Shown here in pieces: positions 16,104-22,294 of a stretch of 27,386 nt of DNA. This DNA is from a virus, in IMG/VR virus record IMGVR_UViG_3300037882_001092, positions 1 through 27,386 of that record; one strand, given 5' to 3'. How positions within the stretch are numbered: position 1 is the stretch's first letter; every line of letters starts with the position of its first letter. A program made the position numbers and the translations under genes. The notes under the pieces were generated by a model. The model had not been told where the DNA came from, searched no databases, and saw nothing but the letters and a program-made list of their open reading frames with translations.

Positions 16104-17387
16104 CTACGCTGTTTCTAAAGCCGCTTTATCAGTAGCAAAAGTACCTTTAACAAAAGCAGTACGGTCATTGTTCTTAACAACTAAAGCCCCGCGCCACTCT
16201 GCTAATACAGTACGCATATTTTTAGTAAAGTCATTACCATCTAATCCCATTTGAATTGAGATACCACCTTTAGTATATAAAGTTGCCAGCGGGAAATAAC
16301 CTACTAAATAAGTACCAGCAGTAACTAAAGTAGTTGCTATAATAGGAACACCATCTACTGTTAATTGACCAGCAATTAATTGTAATCTATCAATGTAACG
16401 TTTATCGGTTGCAGAAACTTTAGCAACTTTTAATTTAGTTACATCTGTTGGATGCATTAAAATTGCATTTGGCGCTTCTTGTTCAGCTATAGCGATTTGG
16501 TTCATAGCTACAACTAACACATCTACTTCGTTTGCGTTATCAATCGCTAAAGCGAATGAACCAGCAGAAAAAGCAGTTGCTACAGTTGAAATGCCACGTA
16601 AGTTAGGAGCTGTACCATTTCCAGAGTAAGCTGTTAACTCAACATCTTTTAATAGTTCACGCATTAACTCATTTTTAATTTCAGATTCGATAAAATCGAT
16701 ATCATCAATCATTTCAGTTGAAACTTTGATAAATGCTGTACGTTTAACTACGCTTTCAGAAGCAACTACTAAATCAAAATCAATTTTGTTTTTAGTTGCA
16801 CCTTCTAATGTACCACCAGTAGCACCATCTTTGTTAGCTTGGTAAACCCATGAAATAATATTTGAAGTAGCAGAACCACTAGCAAATAAATCCATTAAGC
16901 GAACTCTACGAGATGCAATAATGTTTAATCCAGCAATGCGTTGTTCAACTGGAACATTACCACCACTTACATTAGTGCTTAACATCATGTCAGCAGAGGC
17001 TTTTACAGTGAACTCACCAGCTTTAGCCGTTGCAATATCATCTGATTTTAAGCTTTGTAATTTAGCTCTGTTAGCTTCTAATTCTTTACGTAATTCACCT
17101 AAAGTAGGAGTATTTGCTTTTTCTTCAGCAGTTAAACGTTTAATAGCTAAACCTTGAGTTTTTAAAACCTCGTTTAAAGATTTTAATTGCTCGTTTTGAT
17201 TTTCTACTAAAGATTGTTTTAATGCTTCAATATCTTCTTTAGATGCTTTAGCTTCAATTGATTTAGCTAATTCTATTCTTTGCGCTTCGTTGTATTCGTT
17301 ATACAAGTTAGCCATTTCTTCAGCAGATTTAGTTGCAAAATCAGCATCAGAAATCCCTTTTGTTTGTAAGAAATCTTTAAATTTCAT
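16104..17387 (-). CDS. Major capsid protein, HK97 fold (427 aa)
   Basis: Residues 1-~115 are a charged coiled-coil delta/scaffold region (from AQRIELAKSIEAKAS to NRAKLQSLKS), as in HK97-type capsid precursors that lack a separate scaffold. The mature shell part begins near residue 125-145 (GEFTVKAS, then NVSGGNVPVEQR). Characteristic stretches follow: ISWVYQANKDGATGGTLEG, KVSTEMIDDIDFIESEI, the NAILMHPTDVTKL motif, and the closing MRTVLAEWRGALVVKNNDRT and FVKG. The length is as expected. The upstream gene is the matching protease, 6 nt away, which would remove the delta region. A terminator-like hairpin follows. Confidence 0.92.
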   Translation of the reverse strand: MKFKDFLQTKGISDADFATKSAEEMANLYNEYNEAQRIELAKSIEAKASKEDIEALKQSLVENQNEQLKSLNEVLKTQGLAIKRLTAEEKANTPTLGELRKELEANRAKLQSLKSDDIATAKAGEFTVKASADMMLSTNVSGGNVPVEQRIAGLNIIASRRVRLMDLFASGSATSNIISWVYQANKDGATGGTLEGATKNKIDFDLVVASESVVKRTAFIKVSTEMIDDIDFIESEIKNELMRELLKDVELTAYSGNGTAPNLRGISTVATAFSAGSFALAIDNANEVDVLVVAMNQIAIAEQEAPNAILMHPTDVTKLKVAKVSATDKRYIDRLQLIAGQLTVDGVPIIATTLVTAGTYLVGYFPLATLYTKGGISIQMGLDGNDFTKNMRTVLAEWRGALVVKNNDRTAFVKGTFATDKAALETA

Positions 17388-17392
17388 TGTTT

Positions 17393-18187
17393 TTAGTTTT
17401 TAAGTTGATTAATAAAAAATTGTTTGTTGTTATTTGTTTGAGTGTTTTGCAACGGCTCGGTTTTTGAAGTGTTATCAACGGCTTCAATATTTTTTACGGA
17501 TAATGTAGGAGTAGCATAATTAGAACCTTTTACAACTGCTGAACCTTCAACTATTTTAGCTTCTGTTACAGCCCAGAAATAACCATTAGCAATAGCATCT
17601 TCTTTATTAGATACTTCATTAATGTATTTATCCCAGTTTTCCTTTTCCTCTCTATAATATTTTTCTTCGCTATTAATACAAAGAAATAACTGTACATATT
17701 GCATCCCAATCGAATGGTTTTGAACATATCCTTTTAAATATTGCTCAAACATATATTCGTTACGGTCGCTATCAATTTCACAATCAAATATTAATGCTTG
17801 GGTATTACCTTTTAATTCAGGATATCCAAGTTCTTTAAATGATAGTGTTTTTACAGATGCTTTAATTTTATCAGTAATAATTTTATCAAAACACATTTGA
17901 TGTTCTTGTAACAAATAAACACGTTTTAATTCTTTTAAAGATTTATTCCAAATATTAGGAATGTGAACATCGCCATGTGAATCTAAGATATTAGTTGTAT
18001 TAATAACAACTGTAGCTTTGATAGTCTCAATATCAGCAGACATATCGGTTACATCAGATTTAATTGTATTACCTGATTTATCCGATAAAGGCACACCATA
18101 GCTAATTGAATCGGCTTGCTTTACTTTAAATTTCTTTTCAGCTATTAAAGCATCTTTGTTATCTTTTAAGTGTTTAAAAATATCCAT
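17393..18187 (-). CDS. Prohead maturation serine protease (264 aa)
   Basis: The layout is of the HK97/U35 prohead protease group. The early strand around residues 55-75 has ATVVINTTNILDSHGDVHIP. The catalytic His is likely H96 in LLQEHQMCFDKII, and the catalytic Ser is S159 in the motif QNHSIGMQY. The family-typical end of the domain is seen at VTEAKIVEGSAVVKGSNYAT (E209 being a possible third residue). The C-terminal ~35 residues are Asn/Gln-rich and probably disordered. It cuts scaffold or delta peptides inside the prohead. The gene lies between portal and capsid genes as expected, and its ATG overlaps the stop of the 44-aa gene by one base. Confidence 0.85.
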   Translation of the reverse strand: MDIFKHLKDNKDALIAEKKFKVKQADSISYGVPLSDKSGNTIKSDVTDMSADIETIKATVVINTTNILDSHGDVHIPNIWNKSLKELKRVYLLQEHQMCFDKIITDKIKASVKTLSFKELGYPELKGNTQALIFDCEIDSDRNEYMFEQYLKGYVQNHSIGMQYVQLFLCINSEEKYYREEKENWDKYINEVSNKEDAIANGYFWAVTEAKIVEGSAVVKGSNYATPTLSVKNIEAVDNTSKTEPLQNTQTNNNKQFFINQLKN

Positions 18188-18321
18188 TACTTTTTTACAA
18201 TAGCATTAGTTTGAGTTGCTAATTGTTTTTCACGAATAGATTTTTTTAACTTAAACACGTTAAGCCCACTAGCGCTAGGCAGTGAGCTATCATTTACGAT
18301 ATTTTTATTTTTTATTTCCAT
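18187..18321 (-). CDS. Small head-operon protein (44 aa)
   Basis: An ATG at 18321-18319 opens 44 codons ending at a TAA that overlaps the protease ATG by one base (TAATG). The translation begins MEIKNKNIVNDSSLPSASGL and ends ATQTNAIVKK. The protein is basic and probably unstructured, with no Cys or membrane segment. It is the first gene after a TATATTTG promoter element at 18356-18363. Its coding status is supported by the coupling to the protease start and by filling an otherwise empty gap after the portal gene. It could work mainly as a translated leader for the protease. Confidence 0.55.
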   Translation of the reverse strand: MEIKNKNIVNDSSLPSASGLNVFKLKKSIREKQLATQTNAIVKK

Positions 18322-18355
18322 TTGTGATAGGTACTTATCCTATAAACAATTTATG

Positions 18356-18363
18356 CAAATATA
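18356..18363 (-). promoter_or_regulatory. TATATTTG promoter element for the protease/capsid genes
   Basis: The minus strand reads TATATTTG, a full match to the Bacteroidetes TAnnTTTG -7 element, just after the portal stop codon. No clear TTTG -33 element is seen at 19-21 bp, so strength is uncertain. The expected start of transcription is near 18351, giving a ~30-nt leader with an imperfect palindrome (GATA-GGTACT-TATC, 18326-18339) that could be an operator or a small hairpin (18327-18343). It would give extra transcription of the highly needed capsid genes. Confidence 0.55.
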
Positions 18364-18368
18364 ACTAT

Positions 18369-19619
18369 TTAATTAATAGGTTGTATATTATTGGTATTAT
18401 TTTTTATTCTTAACAAATCAGCTTCTGGACTTGAATGTTTTGGGTCTCCTAATTTCTCCCTAGCTTCGTTAGGTGTTATAATTCCGCTATCAACTTGTTT
18501 AGTTAGTATTTCTGTTTTATCCTTTTTATTTTCTTGTAAAACTTCTACACTACTAAAATCTTGACGCATCCTAACTGTTTTATCTGGAAAGTGATTTTTG
18601 CAAATAAAGTTAGTTAAAGCCTCACTTAGCTTATCGCTTAATGGAATTATAGCATTAGTATATAAACTCTTTTCTGCTTCAGTACGGTTACTATAAGTCT
18701 TATTATCAGGGTCGTTAAATAAGGAACTATCAACTCCAAATACATTGCAAATTGCACGTAGATTAACAACACCACTTTCAATTAACTTTAAATCAGTTGG
18801 TGACATAGCCATACTAATATAACTCAAATCTTTGTTAGATACTGAAATTCTACCAAATTTACCAACTCCGCTAGTATTCCTATCAAATGTTTTTTGAGCT
18901 TTTATCATTTCATCCTCAGTCATTGGACGTTGTGATTTATCGGTAATCATACCAATAGCACCCCTATTTTGTAATAATGTAGCAGATGCATCCCATCTAT
19001 CATTACCAACTTGTACCACTTGACTAGCTACCTGAATTATAGATAAGCCGTAATGAGATTCCCATACCGAGTTGTAAGATGGGTTAAAAAACTTAATATG
19101 CTGTAAATCCTCTTTAGTAAAAACCCTTTGACTATTACCTAAAGCAAATCGATATTTAATATTAGGATTAAAGAAACTTTCATCTGATTCAATATTTACA
19201 AATGGCGGTGGTAATACATCTAATTCAGCAATACCATTCATTCCTAAAGGCTTTTCACCAACTAAATAAACATTACCTGAAACAAGTAAATAAGTTAAAA
19301 TTTGTTCTTCAATATCATTCCAAGTATAGCCTTTAACTGCATTAGGCTCATTCATTAAGTCGTGTATAGTTGTATTACTTAACTCCTTCCACTTTCCAGA
19401 GGCTTGTTTTTGTTCTACAATCCAATCGTGTGATTTAGTAATATCAATTATTTTTTTAATAACAGAGTAAACATCAACATTTTTTTCAAATGAGTTTTTA
19501 ATTAATCCTGTTCCGCGTGGGTCAAATTGATTAGAACCAAACGAACCAAACATACGCCAAATACTGGTGCTATCATTATTTGATAGACTGAAATTAAATA
19601 AATTACTTAAAAATCCCAT
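18369..19619 (-). CDS. Portal protein, HK97-type (416 aa)
   Basis: The length and layout are those of HK97-type phage portals. Visible stretches include VDVYSVIKKIIDITKSHDWI (N-terminal helices), the aromatic/Gly pattern LTYLLVSGNVYLVGEKP, ELDVLPPPFVNIESD, the HIKFFNPSYNSVWESHYGLS segment, and late motifs including MAMSPTDLKLIESGVVNLRA, ICNVFGVDSSLFND and TEAEKSLYTNAIIPL, which are typical of the family. Twelve copies form the ring at the packaging vertex. It follows the large terminase (35 nt gap containing a promoter element) and precedes the head maturation genes, the standard order. Confidence 0.92.
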   Translation of the reverse strand: MGFLSNLFNFSLSNNDSTSIWRMFGSFGSNQFDPRGTGLIKNSFEKNVDVYSVIKKIIDITKSHDWIVEQKQASGKWKELSNTTIHDLMNEPNAVKGYTWNDIEEQILTYLLVSGNVYLVGEKPLGMNGIAELDVLPPPFVNIESDESFFNPNIKYRFALGNSQRVFTKEDLQHIKFFNPSYNSVWESHYGLSIIQVASQVVQVGNDRWDASATLLQNRGAIGMITDKSQRPMTEDEMIKAQKTFDRNTSGVGKFGRISVSNKDLSYISMAMSPTDLKLIESGVVNLRAICNVFGVDSSLFNDPDNKTYSNRTEAEKSLYTNAIIPLSDKLSEALTNFICKNHFPDKTVRMRQDFSSVEVLQENKKDKTEILTKQVDSGIITPNEAREKLGDPKHSSPEADLLRIKNNTNNIQPIN

Positions 19620-19636
19620 TTATAATACTTTTTTTG

Positions 19637-19644
19637 CAAATATA
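19637..19644 (-). promoter_or_regulatory. TATATTTG promoter element upstream of portal
   Basis: The minus strand reads TATATTTG within the gap between the large terminase stop and the portal ATG, 17 nt before the ATG. A TTTG lies 15 bp upstream (19660-19663 as CAAA on the plus strand), closer than the usual 19-21 bp. The expected transcription start is about 13 nt before the ATG. It would allow portal and head genes to be expressed apart from terminase. Confidence 0.55.
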
Positions 19645-19654
19645 CAACTTTATT

Positions 19655-20875
19655 TTAAACAAAACAGAAACTATTACCTTTAGTTAATTCAGCATGAGCA
19701 TATCGAAGAGCATCAATTAAGTGGTTATAATTATCAATTGGTATATTTGACTTTTTATCATTCCATACATAGTTGCTTAATTCTCTTTTTAAATTATAAC
19801 TTTCACTTGTAACAACTAATTTGAATTCTAAAAGGTCGGTTAATGTTTGTTGAACTGAATTAGGATATTTTTCGCATGGTATAATATTTATTCCAGTATA
19901 AGCTAAATCTCCAATTAATCTAGGTTCTGCACTATCTGCTACTATTTTAGTTTTAATATTAATTAATGATTTTAAACGTGCCTCTATTTCATTAGTGCTT
20001 AATCCTTTATCATACATTAATTCATGTACGTAAACAATTCTCTTATCTAAATCAACAGCTACTTTAACTAATGTAGTTGGGTCGGTTACATATCCAAAAT
20101 CCATACCATAAATAAATGGTAGTGATTCATCAAAATTACCCTCTTCCCAATTATCAATAATAACACCTTCAGCTTTATCTAACCAACCTCCCAAAATAAC
20201 ATGCTTATACTTTTCAGGATTATTTTTTTTAATTAGTTCAATTTGTCTTAAATAATCGGCTGGTATATTTTCAATATTATCTAGGTAGGTAGTATGTATA
20301 TGACATACTTCGGGGTGTGTGCTAACTGGTATTTTATAACCATCAATATCAATATATTTATGTGAATTTTCAAACCATCTTTTCCAAATCCAATGCTCCT
20401 TAGTGGTTGGATTAAGCACCTGTATAACTCTATTTTGTTGTTTTTTTGAACGAATAGACAAATCTATTTTATCAAATTCAGCTTCGTTCACCATTTCTTC
20501 AGCTTCATCTAGTACCCATGTAGTCATATCATGCAAAGATTTTAAATTTGCTGTTTGATTTCCTGAGCTTGTTTTAATTCCACTAAACATAATTTTACTA
20601 TCCGTTAATACATTAGTAATTTCATTTTGAGTAATATAAAAAGCATCCTTACACTGTAACGCTTCAATTTTATCTGTTAGCTCAGGTATAATAGACTTAC
20701 CAGCACTAGACATTGTGTATCTAGTAAATAAAATATTTTGATTTTGCTCAAAAGTTAGTAATGTTTGAAATGTTGAAATTTCATAACTCTTACCAGAATT
20801 ACGACCTCCTGTAATTAAAAAATATCTCTTATCTGAATTATAGAGTGGTAAATATTTAGGATTCTTTACTACCAT
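19655..20875 (-). CDS. terL: Large terminase subunit, ATPase and nuclease (406 aa)
   Basis: The ATPase domain has Walker A GGRNSGKS at residues 23-30, an adenine-side motif around FTRYTMSSAGKS, and Walker B TTWVLDEAEEM with D123 and E124; a coupling-type motif is present near QVLNPTTKEHW. The RNase H-like nuclease domain has acidic residues at D259 (YGMDFGYVTDP), D314 (VADSAEP) and D388 (NHLIDALRYA), the standard triad of terminase_3/6-type nucleases. It pumps genomic DNA through the portal and cuts it to length. It overlaps the small subunit gene by 20 nt. All key residues are intact and the length is usual. Confidence 0.95.
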   Translation of the reverse strand: MVVKNPKYLPLYNSDKRYFLITGGRNSGKSYEISTFQTLLTFEQNQNILFTRYTMSSAGKSIIPELTDKIEALQCKDAFYITQNEITNVLTDSKIMFSGIKTSSGNQTANLKSLHDMTTWVLDEAEEMVNEAEFDKIDLSIRSKKQQNRVIQVLNPTTKEHWIWKRWFENSHKYIDIDGYKIPVSTHPEVCHIHTTYLDNIENIPADYLRQIELIKKNNPEKYKHVILGGWLDKAEGVIIDNWEEGNFDESLPFIYGMDFGYVTDPTTLVKVAVDLDKRIVYVHELMYDKGLSTNEIEARLKSLINIKTKIVADSAEPRLIGDLAYTGINIIPCEKYPNSVQQTLTDLLEFKLVVTSESYNLKRELSNYVWNDKKSNIPIDNYNHLIDALRYAHAELTKGNSFCFV

Positions 20876-21140
20876 CTTTGTTAGCCCAAGTAGTTACAGG
20901 TATGTTCATTTTTTCGCCATCGCTAGTAACATCTATTTTTTTAGGCAAAACAAAGTCCATTAATTTAACCATTATTTTAGCCCATTCTTTTGGCTCATCT
21001 TGTTGTAAAGTTCCCATAACCTTATTAAAATTCACTGACTGTTCGTCAATAGCATTCATTATAAGTTCCTTAGCCTTCATAGTTGTTCCTGTAACTGCTC
21101 CCTTTGGTTTATAACCTTTATGTCCTTTTGGTGGTGCCAT
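20856..21140 (-). CDS. terS: Small terminase subunit-like protein (94 aa)
   Basis: The protein has a basic Gly/Lys/Pro-rich start (MAPPKGHKGYKPKGAVTGTT) followed by a helical part (KAKELIMNAIDEQSVNF) and the LQQDEPKEWAKIMVKLMDFV segment, then VLPKK. The last stretch is a recurring signature of short Bacteroidetes-phage terminase small subunits. It lies directly upstream of, and overlaps by 20 nt, the large terminase gene. It would recognise the packaging site and hand DNA to the large subunit. It is shorter than classical TerS proteins and its DNA-binding fold cannot be assigned by eye. Confidence 0.7.
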   Translation of the reverse strand: MAPPKGHKGYKPKGAVTGTTMKAKELIMNAIDEQSVNFNKVMGTLQQDEPKEWAKIMVKLMDFVLPKKIDVTSDGEKMNIPVTTWANKDGSKES

Positions 21141-21163
21141 ATATAATAAAATATAACTTATAT

Positions 21164-21493
21164 TTAAAAAGTACTTAGTTGAAAACTTAGCGTATTAAGC
21201 GTATTAACACACTTTACACCAATTTGTTTAGTAATTCCTTTGTACGTTACCTTTAAATTTAAACTATCGTTAGAACTCTTTATATTGTTTTTTATTGATA
21301 GTATGGATTGTTCATTTGTAACCTCAAAAGATGTTGAGTAATTCTTAGTTAGAATAGTTTGCATTTTATCAGCGTTAATAGTAGCATTACCAGACTTACA
21401 ATAGCATTCAAAGTAAGCTACTTCAACTGGCTTAGTAGTTTGTTTTTTACAACTAAATAAAGCAAACAATAATATAATAACTAAATATTTCAT
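21164..21493 (-). CDS. Small lipoprotein with own promoter (109 aa)
   Basis: The start is the ATG at 21493. A longer frame beginning with TTG at 21508 overlaps the promoter and is rejected. The N-terminus is a clear lipoprotein signal: MKYLVIILLFALFSCKK, with the lipobox cysteine at residue 15. After the Cys the sequence is KKQTTKP, with no acidic surface-export signal, so it probably faces the periplasm. The mature ~94 residues have three further cysteines (in ECYCK and VKCVN) and a beta-rich character. It has a well-spaced promoter and an ATG 4 nt after the TTTG, and lies outside the replication and packaging modules. This is moron-like, and superinfection exclusion or host-surface change is a reasonable guess. 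Confidence 0.75.
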   Translation of the reverse strand: MKYLVIILLFALFSCKKQTTKPVEVAYFECYCKSGNATINADKMQTILTKNYSTSFEVTNEQSILSIKNNIKSSNDSLNLKVTYKGITKQIGVKCVNTLNTLSFQLSTF

Positions 21494-21497
21494 AACG

Positions 21498-21527
21498 CAA
21501 ATATACAACTAATTACAATAAATCAAA
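21498..21527 (-). promoter_or_regulatory. Bacteroidetes-type promoter of the lipoprotein gene, leaderless layout
   Basis: The minus strand has TTTG (21527-21524), an 18-bp spacer, and TATATTTG (21505-21498), then CGTT and the ATG at 21493. With the -7 element in its usual place, transcription would begin at or within a base of the ATG, so the mRNA would be leaderless or nearly so. Confidence 0.75.
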
Positions 21528-21591
21528 AATATCCAGTTATTAATTGTAACTTTTTGGCATACTGGAGCTATTTAGAGTATTTCAAAAGATT

Positions 21592-21741
21592 TCATTTATC
21601 AAAATTTATTATTAAAGTATGCTTATGCCACGTTTGCCAGTGTTTATGTTTAGTAACTAGATAACGATTATTTTGTGCATCGTAGATTAATCTAAAACGG
21701 TTTAACTTAGCTTTTTTGAATGCGGTTATGAATGAGTGCAT
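21592..21741 (-). CDS. Tiny basic protein (49 aa)
   Basis: An ATG at 21741-21739 lies inside the end of the nuclease gene and opens a 49-codon frame ending in TGA. The translation begins MHSFITAFKKAKLNRFRLIY and ends TLIINFDK; the middle, LVTKHKHWQTWHKH, is rich in His and Trp. The frame fills most of a stretch that would otherwise be empty and overlaps the nuclease by 16 nt, as other genes here do. No family is recognised; the His/Trp pattern suggests a small nucleic-acid or metal-binding protein but that is speculative. Confidence 0.5.
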   Translation of the reverse strand: MHSFITAFKKAKLNRFRLIYDAQNNRYLVTKHKHWQTWHKHTLIINFDK

Positions 21742-22088
21742 AGTTTCTTAAATATATTTTTAAAATCTTCAAATGTATAAATTAAATAGTATTCAAATCC
21801 TAAATCCTTAACTATTTTTTCAAAGTCAATCTGTTCATCTGATTGAAATCCTTTACCAAATTTCAGTTCAAAGAATACGCATTTACCATTTGGGAATAAA
21901 GCAATTAAATCTGAAACTCCTGAGCGTAGACCAGTTGATTTTAAAGTCATGGCTTCTAATTTATTTCTAGTTCCACCATTTGGGACTGAAAAAATAGTTA
22001 ATCTAGGTTTGTGATGTTTTAAGCAATAAGTGTTATTTGCCCATTTAAAACATTCAGCTTGTAATTTGTTTTCGTTTGTTTTTCTCAT
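21726..22088 (-). CDS. VRR-NUC domain nuclease (120 aa)
   Basis: The ATG at 22088 is chosen over a TTG at 22103. The whole protein is one VRR-NUC-type PD-(D/E)XK domain. Visible are the first helix (ENKLQAECFKWANNTY) with the usual E and Q; FSVPNGGTR; the motif GLRSGVSDLIALFPNGK with the catalytic D (D60); then VFFELKFGKG with E74-x-K76, and the conserved Gln (Q86) in SDEQIDFEK. Stand-alone VRR-NUC proteins in phages are structure-specific nucleases thought to act in replication or recombination intermediates, such as junction resolution. The repeat cluster upstream of it may be the origin. All catalytic residues are present. Confidence 0.88.
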   Translation of the reverse strand: MRKTNENKLQAECFKWANNTYCLKHHKPRLTIFSVPNGGTRNKLEAMTLKSTGLRSGVSDLIALFPNGKCVFFELKFGKGFQSDEQIDFEKIVKDLGFEYYLIYTFEDFKNIFKKLCTHS

Positions 22089-22106
22089 GTTGTTGTTTTT
22101 CAATTA

Positions 22107-22294
22107 GTTAACCTGTTAACCTATATTTTTTAATCAAAGACTTTTAAGAATATTAAATAAAATATTTTTTTTATAATTTTTAATAATAATATAAATAAAG
22201 ATTTTATATATATATTAGGTTAATAGGTTAACTTGTTTATTATCAATATTTTAACAGGTTACTTTTCAGGTTACCTTCAGGTTACCTAGGTTAC
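22107..22294. repeat. Iteron-like repeat cluster with AT-rich core, candidate replication origin
   Basis: Eight copies of a 7-8 bp unit occur in 188 bp. Two perfect tandem copies of GTTAACCT are at 22107-22114 and 22115-22122. Two inverted tandem copies, AGGTTAAT and AGGTTAAC, are at 22217-22224 and 22225-22232. Four copies of AGGTTAC begin at 22256, 22268, 22279 and 22288, spaced 12, 11 and 9 bp. The stretch between the two tandem pairs (22123-22216) is almost only A and T. The 22107-22122 block and the 22217-22232 block form a 16-bp inverted repeat with one mismatch. The last copy ends at the primase-helicase stop codon. Binding-site array plus AT-rich unwinding region next to primase and nuclease genes is the layout of an iteron origin; a regulatory operator array is the alternative. 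Confidence 0.6.
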
